A stretch of 64,000 nt of DNA, from contig OX345652.1 in the NCBI GenBank assembly GCA_947044365.1, forward strand, positions 3,530,374-3,594,373, given 5' to 3'. Made by a program: the position numbers and the translations under genes. The notes under the pieces were generated by a model. That model ran no database searches, was not told the origin of the DNA, and was given only the letters and a program-made list of their open reading frames with translations. Shown piece by piece: positions 36,901-51,600 of the stretch (position 1 is the first letter of the stretch; each line of letters opens with the position of its first letter). This stretch comes from Petrosia ficiformis (taxonomy: Eukaryota; Porifera; Demospongiae; Haplosclerida; Petrosiidae).

Positions 36901-37659
36901 ACATGTACATGTACATTGTTTAGTATATGTTTGTGTGTGTGTCCCATTCACAGATTTCATTGTCCAAATTAAATGTATATACATTTTTCTGCATGTCCAT
37001 TCATAGATGTCATGGTCCAAATTAAATGTACATGTATATACATTTTTGTGCATGTCCATTCATACATGTAGATGTCATGGTCCAAATTAAATGTATATAC
37101 ATTTTTCTGCATGTCCATTCATAGATATGGTCCAAATTAAATGTATATACATGTTTGTGCGTTCATAGTCCAAATTAAATACATTACATGTACATGTATA
37201 TTAAATTAGGATTATTAGATAATACATTGTGTATAACACATTGTGTACTAATGTTTGGCCATTACTTCCTAATAAAAAATGTGTACATTAAAGAAAAGAG
37301 TCTAAATGTAAATGTACATGTACTACATGTATATACTACATGTATGTACATGTCCATGTGTACATGTACATTTACATACATGTATGTACATGTACATGTG
37401 TACATGTATTACAGAGGAGTATATTTTACAATGAGCATAGTACATGAGTATATACATGTACATGTATGTACATGTATATGTGTACATGTACATACATGTA
37501 AACTTTGTACTATGCACTGTATATGCATTTAGTATACATGTAGTAATGAATAATTGATATGAGAGATTATATTTCATACACACACATACACATACACACA
37601 ATTCACACTACACATACACACAATACACACTCACAAACACACATGCACACATGCACATA

Positions 37660-37696
<37 letters not shown>

Positions 37697-39001
37697 ATGC
37701 ACATACACACATTCTAGTCGGCAGTAATAATCGAGCAATTTAAAGAGCACAATGTCAGTATGGACAATAAGAATGAGCCAATGCTGTTTTCAAGTGAAAA
37801 ACTTGCTGCCTTAACTCGACAATCAAAAATGCAAAAACTGAAATCAAAATCTAAAGTAAATCGTCAGAGCAGTGTAGATCCCAATGCTGATACATATTTT
37901 CCTGTGACATATTGTGGCAGTATACCTGTAAGTTACAACAAGGTCACTGCTAGTATCGTTGATACGTTTGTAGGATGTTTATCTATCAAGAGTCGTCCTA
38001 CGTCGGCAGTGAAATATAAAAAGTGGCGTAAAAAGAGACGAAGTGTTCCATTGACATCACCTCAGAGCAACACCATGTTTCAGCTACTAAGCTCTGGGTC
38101 TGATGATATTGATTTACCTGGTAATCTAGAAGAGGAAGAGGACGAAGAGAATGCGAATGATGGGTCTCCAACCACACAGAGTTTATCAGACTTAGATTTA
38201 AACTCACAAAGCATTGACTCCTTCCTAATATTAGAAAATCCGGATACACGACCACGGTCCCAAACCATCTCAGGCAGTACCTATCATCCTACTTCTTCTT
38301 TGAACTCACTTGCAAAATCAGTTGACGATCAATGTTTACCTGACATACACATCACACATGAGTCTACTCATCGCAAGCACACTTATTCAGAACCTGGTCT
38401 TAAAAAAAGAAAATGGCGCTTTGGAATACTTAGAAGAGACCGTAGCTCTTCCAGCGCAGAAAAGATCGACAGTGACTCGAGCTTGAAAGGTGGTGAAAGT
38501 CCATCTAGTTTGATGAATACCGATTCACTATCAAGTCTCCAGCGGAGGGATAGTGAAGGAAGCTTGAGAGAGAATGACAGTGAGGGAGAATCTCCAAGGA
38601 CGGTACCAAGTCGAGCGAGCACAGCCCCCACTCCAGCTATTCGTGTGACAGAGTCTTTGGAAAGTAGTGGTAATGATGAAAATGATGGTGATGGACAAAA
38701 CGATAGTAAAGGTTTGTCTTCCTATCTATTCATCTGCACTGTATTTACCTTAGTTCTCTAATGTCAGTATAGTATAGTAATTACTGTCTCACTACTGTAG
38801 TGTTCAATTGACAAGTACACCAATTACTGTCAAAATACTGTTGAACTACTGTAGTGTAGAAAAGAAACTATTGAGTAATTACTGTACTGTATGATGACTT
38901 TATATTGACATATACATGTACTGTACATCTATTTACACAAATACTCATATACATGTACTTCCACACACACACACATACACTCATGCTCACATACACACAC
39001 G

Positions 39002-39070
<69 letters not shown>

Positions 39071-42000
39071 ATTCATACACACAGAAGAATTAGAGTCCTG
39101 GGATAGTTTTGATATGTTACCAGAACTAGAACAACTCTCACAAGATCCTTCATTTGCTTCTTTGGGACCTGAAGAAATTGTATTAAAAATTCGTAGTCAC
39201 GTGTCATCATCACTGCCCTCTACATTAATTATATCTAGTGAAAAAATGACTATTTCAACTCTTCAGAAAGCAAAGAGCATTGAAGAACAGAATGAAGATG
39301 AGGTCTATACAAGGAATAGTAATGAAAATGGATACAGGACTGTTCTTTTAGTTGATACTCCAATCCAGAAAATTCTCTGTTGTTCACAGGTATATCAGAT
39401 AAGTCTGAAAGAGGAAAGTGAAAAAATGCTGGTAGTCACTGGGAGTCCAACCCAGGGCCACTGACTTCAGCCACCATATATATGCAATGTAGGATTATGA
39501 AGTGCTGATGGTTGTCTGGTTGTCGTAGCTCAGTGGTGAGAGCACTGGTGGCTGAAGTCAGTAGCCCTGGGTTTGATTCCTAGTGACTACCAGCATTTTT
39601 TATTTCCGCATTTAACCTTATTCATGAGAAATTAGCATTTATTTTTAATGTGAGGCGAGATTGGCAGAGCATTAGAATATACCAGTCTCTCTCTCTCTTT
39701 GTGTTTTGTCTTTCTTTCAGTCTGTGTCTGTATCTATCTGTCTCTATCTATATGTCTCTATTTACATGTATCTGTCATCTATTTTATATTTCTAAATAGT
39801 ATGTTATTCTGACATGTCTGCGCTGTATAATGCATAGATGTACATTTCCATCTACACAATTATTCATCCATTGATATACTCATCATCATTTCCTTCCACT
39901 CGCCCATTCATGCATCTAACATGTACATGCTGGGCTGCCTTGGTAGCTCAGTTGGTAGGAGCATCTGTCCGGAGTGCAGAGTGTCGTGGGTTCAAATCCC
40001 ACCTGAGGCAACTCATTCATCATTTTTTCATTTGCCTCAGGTGCCTGTCTTTCTTTCTTTCTTTCTTTCTTTCTTTTCATCTCAACTCAAGTCATCATGT
40101 ATCTTCCTATATCTTTGTTTATCAATTCATAGGGGAAAACATCCGCTGAGTATGTAGCTTTCGTCACCAAAGAGAGAGGAACGAAAGCCTTTATACTTCA
40201 TCTCCTGAGATGTGTGGGTGGAAAAGGAGCAGTAGCTATCATTAAAGCATTCAAAGCTGCTGTTGATTACCGCATTGTAGCATCTTTACCAAACATGTTG
40301 TGTGATTCGTGTCCTATTAATCATCTTAACACTCTGTGTAAGAAACTAAATGGTGAGTATATATGACATGTCTATCAAATGTCACCATACAGTAACAGTA
40401 ATTACCTTAGTTCTACTGTCAATATAGTATAGTAATTACTATCTCACTACTGTGGTGTTCAATTGACAATTACTGTCAAAACTACTGTTGAACTACTGTT
40501 GAACTACTGTAGTGTTATTATAATGAAACTACTGAGTAATTACTGTATTGTATGGTGACTTTTTCTTGACATATACTGTATATGACCTAATTCCCAAAAG
40601 GGGGCACTTTCTCAGGGATGTACAGCACAGTGAAACCCCTCTATTTGAAATACCCTGAAATAAGGACACCATGACACTTACAGATGTCTCAACTGTACTT
40701 TATAGTATAACTTCACTCCTGAAATGACGACACCTCTTCAATCAGGACACTTATATTTCTCTCAAGGGTGTCCATAGAGGAATTTACTACACAATACTAC
40801 ACCATTATATAAACTACATGTACATGTACTAGTAATTAATAATTTTACTATCATCTTATACATGTATGTGAAATGTATATACAATATATAAGGACTTGTT
40901 TGTGGACATCTGTAGACTATGTGCTAGTTAACTGTAACAAGATACATGTATTCCAGGGTATAGAGTATCCGTATGAAGTGACTAGTAATCATTACTGATG
41001 ACTTTACTAATGTGTGAAACTCAACGAGCATCATTCATTTATATACGTCACACCCATTCGCTGGTCGAGCTCCTGTTGCTTCTTAACAGCTCGATCTAAA
41101 TATACCTACTTATATAATATTTGTGTAGGTTATATACATGTACATCTACATGTACACTGAGTTACTGATTTTATCAACCAAGTGCTAAATGTGTGAGGCT
41201 TGATAAATTCAGTAGAAGCCATACCAAGTTCCAGTCTACCTCATTTAGTGCTCCAGTTCCAGTCTACCTCATCCAGTGCTCCAGTTCCAGTCTACCTTAT
41301 CCAGTGCTCCAGCTCCAGTCTACCTCATCCAGTGCTCCAGTTCCAGTCTACCTCATTTAGTGCTCCAGTTCCAGTCTACCTCATCCAGTGCTCCAGTTCC
41401 AGTCTACCTTATCCAGTGCTCCAGCTCCAGTCTACCTCATCCAGTGCTCCAGTTCCAGTCTACCTCATCCAGTGTTCCAGTTCCAGTCTACCTCATCCAG
41501 TGCTCCAGTTCCAGTCTACCTCATCCAGTGTTCCAGTTCCAGTCTACCTCATTCATTACTCCAGTCCAATGAAATATAGTAACTAAGTAAATGTTTGTGC
41601 GTAGCAACAGTATATAGTAAATGACTCTTTAGGCAAGCAAGCAAATTAAGAAACTGATCAACAGTTCATTGCAAATGACAATAATAGCTCCTACTACTTT
41701 GTGCATGGGCAGACATCTGGCTCCTCTTCCACCAATATAAGGTGTGGCTGTTCTAGCGATTGCGATCAAGAAACCACTTATATAATATAATATTCATAGT
41801 GATTCTTCAATTCACTGTTTTGTATTTCCTCCACTCAATAATTATACAGTATTATTTATACATACATTTACTAGTTATGTCAAATATTTGCTTTCAGATT
41901 CATGTACTAATTAATATTCATAGTGGGTGTGTCACTTAAATAGTTTAAATTATACAGTATTATTTATATATACATTTACTTGTATTCATGTACTAATTAA

Positions 42001-45000
42001 TATTCATAGTGGGTGTGTCACTTAAATAGTTTAAATTATACAGTATTATTTATGTATACATTTACTTGTATTCATGTACTAATTAATATTCATAGTGGGT
42101 GTGTCACTTAAATAGTTTAAATTATACAGTATCATACATTTACTTGTATTTATAGTTATGTCAAATATTTGCTTTCAGATTCATGTATTAATTAATACTC
42201 ATAGTGGGTGTGTCACTTAATTAGTTTATTTCCACTTTAGACATACCTCAATCTGATGCCATTTCACAGCTTCATGATATGTTACTAGTACAAATAACAG
42301 AATCAGATTATTCAACCATAGTGAAGGAATTTGTAAAACAGCCATTTGAAAACGAACATAGTCAGTTAGTACGTTGGCTCTCACTCCTACGCAAGTTCTT
42401 CCATTCTCGTCAAATTTCTCATAACCATGGTGCTAAACAGGAGAAGGAAAAGGGATTATTTTATTCACACACTATTGGTAATAAGAAAGGCAAGAAGCTT
42501 CTTGCATCTGCAAAGTTGAGTGAATCTTTTGATAACCTAAGCTCCAACAAGAAGGTATGTAATATAATGTCTTCCTTTATAGTTATGAAACAGTGTTTTA
42601 ATAAGCTCATATGGCGCACCATTGACCCAAAGAGCTTTTTATTTGGCACTGCACAGTTCTCTCTTTGGGCTAGATGGGTGCAATTAATTATGATTATATT
42701 GTCACTAACAGCATCAACTCGGTAATTGGCTTGAAATATATTCCCAATGGTGCACACATTAACCAATGTTGAGTCAATTTGGTCCATGGTTCAAAACTTA
42801 TCAAAAACTCTGGTATGAAACCATATACACTGTACATGGTTGACTAGTAATATATATATATTCATTATGGATTACTCAATTCTCTATACAGGATAGAAGA
42901 TCAGAATTAAAAATTGATGATATTGGACTGCAGAGTCACAGTTCCACGGACATTGTGAGGACATACATGTACATGTACATGTACATTATGCATGTGTACG
43001 CATACATGCATATATACATGACACACACACTAAACACACTCTAATTACATGTAGTGAATATATTAATATAATTAATATACATGTACAAACATACACACTC
43101 ATACATGTACACACACACGTGCACACACACATAGGCCTGGAATATACATGTACAGTATATGGATAATGTTATAGTGTATATATTAATATACATGTACATG
43201 TATAAGATTATTTATATGCTAATCAATTACATTAATAATACATGTGTAGTTATTATTAGATTGACACAGAATATCTACAATGTATATTTGGTGAAATTCT
43301 TAATTTGTCATCATTGGATAATTAAGTAATTAATTAACCAGTAATAATTATATCCTCATTGGACATATATGTACATCTTCATGTACATGTACATGTAAAT
43401 TAATATATCCTAATAGGTATTAGGGAATGTTTTATAGAAAGCCATCTGAATATACATGTACATGTACATTGTATAGCTACATGTACATGTACTTAGAATG
43501 TAGGAAGAGTACATGTACATGTACATGTACTTGTACATGTAATTAATGTTTCTCTTGAATATTGAATTTCATTGGCTTTGAATAGTGAGAATTTTGAAGT
43601 GATTCTTTGGTGTTGTCCAAATGTATCCATTTAATAATAAACATGTACTGCAGTACATGTACATGTACATGTACAAGTACAACCAAATATTCATATTGTA
43701 TTACGCACACACACACACACACACACACACGTGTACACACGCACACTACACAGGGTGGCGGATACAATGGTACCACTAGTCCAATGGGTCCTTCTCCAAC
43801 TGAAAGATCACTGAGTGCCTTATCATCATCATTTGTTGCATTCAATGGACGGTATGCATATACAAACATACTGATATAAATACATCCATCATGAGTTTCT
43901 TCAAACTACATGTACAAATAATGCAAAAAAATATTCTTTATAAAAGAATGTTTCAGCCTGAAGGTCTTTTTCAGCTGGAGTGATGCTAGATATAAATACA
44001 TTTACACACTATACTACATATGCAGTACATGTACACAAACATACAGATATAACTACAGGTACATGTACACACTACACTACATGCACACATAATGTACATA
44101 TATACACAAACATACAGATATAACTACATGTACATGTACATGTACATACAATGTACTACACTACGTGCACACATACATGTACATGTACATTGTACATGTT
44201 CACACTACACAATATGCACACACAGAAGACACTCATACACAAATACATGACACACAATGATCCATGACGACATACAAGCACACAGACACATATACATATA
44301 CATGTATGTACAACTGTATATGTGTATGCATGCATGAATCATTAAGTAACATTAAAGAACCAAGAAATTCCTTAGATCTTATAGCACTGGGTTCTGTTTG
44401 TTTATCATTTCACATTTTAGTATTGGTTAAAATATACACTTTATACATGCACTATCTCTCTGTCTCTCTCTGTCTCTCTCTCTGTCTCTCTCTCTGTCTC
44501 TCTCTCTGTCTCTCTCTCTCACGCTCTCTGTCTCTCTCTGTCTCTCTCTCTCTGTCTCTCTCTGTCTCTCTCTCTCTGTTTCTCTCTCTCTCACACTCTC
44601 TGTCTCTCTCTCTCTGTCTCTCTCTCTGTCTCTCTCTCTGTCTCTCTCTGTCTCTCTCTGTCTCTCTCTGTCTCTCTCCGTCTGTCTCTCTCTGTCTCTC
44701 TCTCTCTCTGTCTCTCTGTCTCTCTGTCTCTCTGTCTCCCTCTCTATTAACAGGTTTGATGATGTTCATATAACACAATCAGAAAGCAGAGATGGATCAA
44801 ATGCTACATCACCAGATATTCCACATCATAAACACACTATACCTACCAGTATATCTTTCCCACCTACTGACCAGTCTTCCTTCCTTAAACTGAATCACAT
44901 GGAAAAAAGTCGACCACGGACTGACTCAGGCAGTCCTAATCTGATAAGTGAGTTATATAGGAATTCAACAGAATATGATATCTTAGAAATTTAGTGTACA

Positions 45001-47230
45001 TGTACACATGTACAGTATATGTCAGGGTTTCATTTAGGGGATGGAGGAGAGTACTCCCCTTGGAATTTGTTTGCCAATATGCACACTATGATAACCCTGT
45101 ATGTCACCCCACAGTCTTTGAAATTCATGTTTTGCCCCTCGTCGGGAAATTTTCTAAATGAAAGCTTGTATGTCAATAAAACGTCACCATACAGTACAGT
45201 AATTATTCAGTAGTTTCATTATCACACTACAGTAGTTCAACAGTAGTTTTGACACCAACTGCTGTACATGACAATTGAATATCACAGTAGTGAGACAGTA
45301 ATTACTATACTATACTGACAGTAGAACTAAGGTAATTACTGTTACTGTATGGTGACATTTTATTGACATATACTGTAGCTATTTCTTAGTTAATAAGTAC
45401 AGTAATATTGTACATGTATCTACATGTATCTATTGTATCATACTTCGAATGTACTAGGCACCTTAGTATTATATTATCACATGCAAATACATTTATAAAG
45501 GGAATCCACACATTATTATAAGTAGTACTATAGTACTACTTAGAAGTACAGTTGGCTATCACCTTATTAAAGTGTAGCTCCCATCATAGTACAGTATGTA
45601 AACTTAATAAAGTCAGGTACTGTACACAATGTAGATTGATGTGTAGATATAAGATTAATTTGTATATAATATATATTTAACTGTCTTCAATTACATATTA
45701 TTTTATCATCAGATGAAGACGCTGTTTCTCTCGATCAATCCCCCTTCCATAAAGGACACAGAAGGAGTATGTCATGGAGACAACAGATATTTGAGAGTGT
45801 TACTCCAAGCAAAACTGAAGAATTAATGAGAAGAAGAGCATCCAGTGAGTGATTGATTATTTACATGCAGATAGACAGGTTTATAAACACCAGATACAGT
45901 ATATGTTAAAATGTCACATCATACAGTACAGTAATTACTCAGTAGTTTCATTATCACACTACAGTAGTTCAGCAGTAATTGTTGTACTTGTTCATTGAAC
46001 ACTACAGTAGTGAGACAGTAATTACTATACTATACTGACAGTAGAACTAAGGTAATTACTGTTACTGTATGGTGTGTACTTATCAATTGAACACCACAGT
46101 TAGTGAGACAGTAATTACTATACTATACTGACAGTAGAACTACAATGTACTATTACTGTATGGTGACATTTTATTGACATATACTGTACATGTAGGTGGA
46201 GGGATGGTTGGATGGATGGATGGAGGGATGGTTGGATGGATGGATGGACGGACGGATGGATAGATGGTTGGATAAATGGATAGATGGTTTATTTTTGTTC
46301 CTATTTTGTGTACAAAGTGGTAATATTATTTGTTAAAACAGTAAAGTTGTAAGTGTAATCTTTCACGTGGACATCTCTAAAAATTCTAATTAGGCAATGG
46401 ACTATGGCATTTTTATGAATTGGCAGATAGATTAGATATATACATGTAAATAATTATGTAGACATAACATGTACTGTATACATGGATAGATGTAGATAGA
46501 TGACATTTAGATAGATAGATATATACATGTATGTAGATAGACAGACAGACAGACAGACAATCAGACAGACACTGACAGACAGACAGATATCTAAATGGAT
46601 AGATGTGAATACCAGGGTGGCCGAGTGGTTAAGGCGTTGGACTTAAGTTCCAATGTGCGTATGCACACATGGGTTCGAACCCCATTCCTGGTATGGGATC
46701 CTGGTCCCTTTTTTTTTTTTTTTTTTCTTTTCTTTAGTTTTTTGTTCAGCGACTCTACAAATACTTACCTTAAATACATATTAAAAAGTATGCTTCAGAA
46801 GACTTTTGCAGCAACTAAATAGCTTTTTCATATATAATTCTACCAAAAAAATGCTAACATTTTTTTCTACCTATAATATTATTTTTACCTTTTGTGTGGC
46901 GTGTCCAAACATTTAGTAAAGCGAGTCTATGTACAGTACCATTAACATATACTGTACATGTAAGTGGAGTGATGGTTGGATGGACGAATAGATGGACGGA
47001 TGGATGGATAGATGGTTGGATGAATGGATAAATGGATAGATGGTTTATTTTTGTTCCTATTTTGTGTACAAAGTGATAATATTATTTGTTAAAACAGTAA
47101 AGTTTTAAGTGTAATCTTTCACATGGGCATCTCTAAACATTCTAACTAGGCAATGGACTATGGCATTTTTATGAATTGGCAGATAGATATATAAATACAT
47201 GTATAACATGTACTGTATACATGGATAGAT

Positions 47231-47265
<35 letters not shown>

Positions 47266-47822
47266 TGTTGCCACAATATAGAAAATTTTATATCGTATGT
47301 CGTGACTGTTTATATCGCGATATATCGCATATCACGATATAATTTAATTAATTATTCATTTATATTAAATGTTTTGACCGAAAGTTACAGTTATGTTATT
47401 TTTTGTCCTCTGCTCTTAAAACTTACTGTACCTTTTAAACTATAAACTAAAATAAACTAAGAAAATCTTAAAATTTCTAAGGTAGATTCCTATCTCGGTC
47501 GCCATCTTGCTCGTGGGCGACGCCCACTTTTTAGGAAGTCAAAGGCTCTTTTGCTTTCCATGTTCCAGAATTAAGCTTGTTATTGTTTTAGAGACCTGCA
47601 GACACCTTTAAGCTTGCAGAAAATGAACATAGATACCTTCTTTCCAGGTGCATGCAAGAAAAACTTTTTTAAGTAGATCAAACACGACGCCGGTTTTTTT
47701 TCAACTGCGCATGCGTATACCATATCGATATAAAATAATGGTATATCATATCGTATCGTGGCTTATTATATCGTGATATGTCGATATATCGATATATCGT
47801 GGCAACACTAATATATATATAT

Positions 47823-47919
<97 letters not shown>

Positions 47920-48593
47920 AAATCAAACAGACAGATATCCAAATAGATAGATGTGAAAACCAGGGTGGCCGAGTGGTTAAGGCGTTGGACTTAAGTTCCA
48001 ATGTGCGTATGCACACATGGGTTCGAACCCCATTCCTGGTATGGGATCCTGGTCCCTTTTTTTTCTTTTCTTAAGTTTTTTGTTCAGCGACTCTACAAAT
48101 ACTTACCTTAAGGTAAGTATTTGTAGAGTCGCTGAACAAGTACATATTAAAAAGTATGCTTCAGAACACTTTTGTAGCTCAGTAGTTTTGACAGTAATTG
48201 CTGTACATGTCAATTGAACACCACAGTAGTGAGACAGTAATTACTTTACTATACTGCAGTAGAACTAAGGTAATTACTGTACTGTATGGTGACATTTTAT
48301 TGACATATACTGTACATGTACAGTATAGGTTGATGGATGGTTGGATAGATAGACAGATGGATGGATAGATGGTTGGATGGATGGGATTGATGGATAAATG
48401 AATAGATGGTTTATTTTTGTTCCTATTTTGTGTACAAAGTGGTAATATTATTTGTTAAAACGGTAAAGTTTTAAGTGTATTCTTTCACGTGGGTATCTCG
48501 AAAAATTCTAATTAGGCAATGGACTATGGCATTTTTATGAATTGGCATTTAGATAAATACATGTAGATATAACATGTACTGTATACATGATAT

Positions 48594-48648
<55 letters not shown>

Positions 48649-51600
48649 ATCAGACAGACAGACAGATATCCAAATAGATAGGTGTGAATACCAGGGTGGC
48701 CGAGTGGTTAAGGCGTTGGACTTAAGTTCCAATGTGCGTATGCACACATGGGTTCGAACCCCATTCCTGGTATGGGATCCTGGTCCCTTTTTTTTTCTTT
48801 TTTTTTTGTTCAGCGACTCTACAAATACTTACCTTAAGTACATATTAAAAAGTATGCTTTCAGAACACTTTTGCAGCAACTAAATTCATATGTTATTCTA
48901 CAAAAAAAGTGCTAACATTTTTTTCTACCTTAATAATATTTTTACCTTTTGTATGGTGTGTCCAAACATTTAGTAAAGCAAGTCTATGTACAGTACCATA
49001 GTGAACAGTTTGAGTCATTTGTTGTTTGTACTTACATGTACCTTCTAGTCTTGTTGAGCATGAAATAAATTCAAATCTTAAAACGTACATATTGTACATG
49101 TACATGTACATGTACATGTACATGTACATTGTACATGTACATGTACATACTATTTATAATCATTTTAACCCTTTTCCCTCTAGTTAAACAAATAGTAATG
49201 GAGACATCATCATCTCTTCAGCAACAATTGTCTTTCTCGGAAATCTCTGAAGATGAGTCACCATCATCACGTGCTAAGAGAAGATGGAAATGGGCCATTG
49301 AGCAGGAAGTGTTATTAGTTAAAGTGGAGAAAGAAAATCAATCGGTCATCAGTAAGTAACGTACATGTACATGACTACATGAATGTGCAAGTACATGTAC
49401 ATATACATGTACCACGTAGCACATGTACAGTATCTCACTAGTATACACGTACATGTACACGTATGTACACAATTACTGTACATGTACATGCATATATACA
49501 CATGTACATGTACATGATACATGAATGTGCAAGTACATGTACATGTACATATACCATTAGCACATATATATACATGTACATGTAAATGTACACAAGTACT
49601 ATACATGTACATGTACATGTACATATGCATGTACATGCATGTACATGTACATGTACTATTAAATGTATAGGTACATCTACAGTGTGAAAATGTATGTCAT
49701 CACTAAGTACATGTACATATACGTGTATCTGGCTAGTGAGTTAGATGTACATGTACATGTACATGCATACATGTACATGTCATCATTAAGTACATGTACA
49801 TGTATGCATGTACTGTACAGTACATATACATGACACAGTATTTAGATATATTACAATTTTACAAAAATATTATTACTAGCTACATGTATGGTGCAATGTA
49901 TATTGTGTCGCTTAGAACTAAAGAAATTATAAATTGTCCTTTTTTGTTCAGGAGAAACTTTGCGACAGAAAAAATTGAATTATGAAGACCCATCTGTGGA
50001 CAGTGTTGTGATAGGACGAGTTTGGATAGAACTGATGGATCAACAAGAAACATCTACTGAAGATTTATTAGCAGCTGTTAAAATGGGTGAGAGAGGGATG
50101 GACACCATTCATCCCTTTGTCTGGCATTCCATGTATCCATTCTCATTCAAAGGTGGTCTCCTTCTTGTACTGAGTACCTTTCATATAACAGCGTTCCCAT
50201 TTTATTGTAAAAAAAGCAATTAATTTGGTAACTACATATACATGATGACATACTTGCAACTTTATAATTAATGGTAATGAACTGACCACACTGTTCCTAT
50301 CGATTTTTTCATCTACATGCTGTAGATATCCATCTATTCATGATTTCATTCATTTGCAATGAAAAATCAACACCAAAGCTATAATATTAGAGTTCAGGGT
50401 AAAGTTAGAAATTTGAGAGAATACTAAAATGCTCATGGTTCTAACAGATAATAATATTGATCAAAACCACTTTGCAAACATAATAACAATCAGCCACAAT
50501 GGCTTAGAAAATAAGCAGCCACAATGGCTTAGAAAATGTACATGTACAGTATTACAATATTAAAAAACCTCCTTTTCTAGGTATTCCTCCAAAAATGAGA
50601 GAGAGGGCATGGCGTCTTCTTGTTACACATTACCAATCTCTTCATCCAGGGGAGGTACCCACTGGGAATTACCCTTCCTCTGTAGACCTATTAGAGTTTC
50701 AACAGTTGTGTGATGAAGAAACAGAAGATGAACCTGTCATTATTGCTGATCTCAGTGAGCAAAAGTTTCTTCATTTTCTTTTTATGACTCTCTTTTCTCT
50801 TCTGCAATGTTCTCATTTCAAACATACACCTCTCATTACCAAACTCTAGGAATTAGAGATTAAAAGAGAGTGAGATGTATTAAATATAATTGCATGTACA
50901 TAATGTTACAGGAGATGTAGAAAGAAAGAAAGAAAGAAAGAAAGACACGTGAGGCAATGAAAAAATGAAAAAGATGAGAGTTGCCTCAGGTGGAATTCGA
51001 ACCCACGACACTCGTACATGTAGCTAACTGAATTTGGTATCCAGAAAGACCAACTATTGTTCCACCTAGTTACCAAATTTAGTATTAAAGCATTTTGAAT
51101 TTTTGGTTTACTAAACTATAACTACATATAAATTAAAAGTCTACTGCACTTTTAGTTAACTAAAACTAAAACCCTTTTAGTAAGCCCAAAATTGTTTTAC
51201 TTAATTAACTGTAACTAAATTGTGATAAACTAGTCATACTATAACTATAACTAAAAGTGGTCATTATTGTCATACTACAACAAAACTACAAAATGACTGA
51301 GTAATGATGATGTACATGTAAGTGTATGACAAAATCACATCCACAATTGCATATGTACCATTATGCCTTTTTCCACAGATCGTACCTTTCCTTCTCATCC
51401 ATATTTCACACATCAACATGGTCAGAAAACACTTCATAATGTTCTTCATGCATATGCTGTGTCTGATAAGGATGTTGGATATTGTCAAGGGCTTAGTTTT
51501 GTAGCTGGAATCATTCTTATGCACGTATGTACATACACATAATTTAAATTTAATATATGTTATGTATTGCAGGTACGTACATGTATAAACACATCATTTA

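Larger units (their letters stand above)
46186..49010. repeat. three tandem units of about 700-760 bp, each with a tRNA-Leu gene
   Basis: Each unit has a GGAT/GATA tetranucleotide block, the unique segment TTTATTTTTGTTCCTATTTT to GGACTATGGCATTTTTATGA, an ATAG/ACAG block, a tRNA-Leu gene and a 3' segment (TGTTCAGCGACTCTACAAAT). Units: about 46186-46930, 46931-48140 and 48300-49010. Unit 2 is enlarged by the MITE at 47263-47810. All are in TBC1D intron 10. Confidence 0.85.

Noticed and set aside
38762..39464. Exon 4 extended to the stop at 39464
   Set aside because: The last part is reverse SINE sequence; splicing at 39389 restores the PTB frame with exon 5.
39937..40010. Working tRNA gene (nominal anticodon GGA)
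   Set aside because: C at position 33, short variable loop unlike tRNA-Ser, and a SINE body and tail follow; treated as a SINE head.
41200..41586. Open frames in three registers with Ser/Pro/Gln repeats
   Set aside because: Produced by the 28-bp minisatellite in a TBC1D intron.
44264..44778. Ser/Leu-rich (plus) and Arg/Glu-rich (minus) open frames
   Set aside because: Translation of the TCTCTCTG repeat upstream of exon 9.
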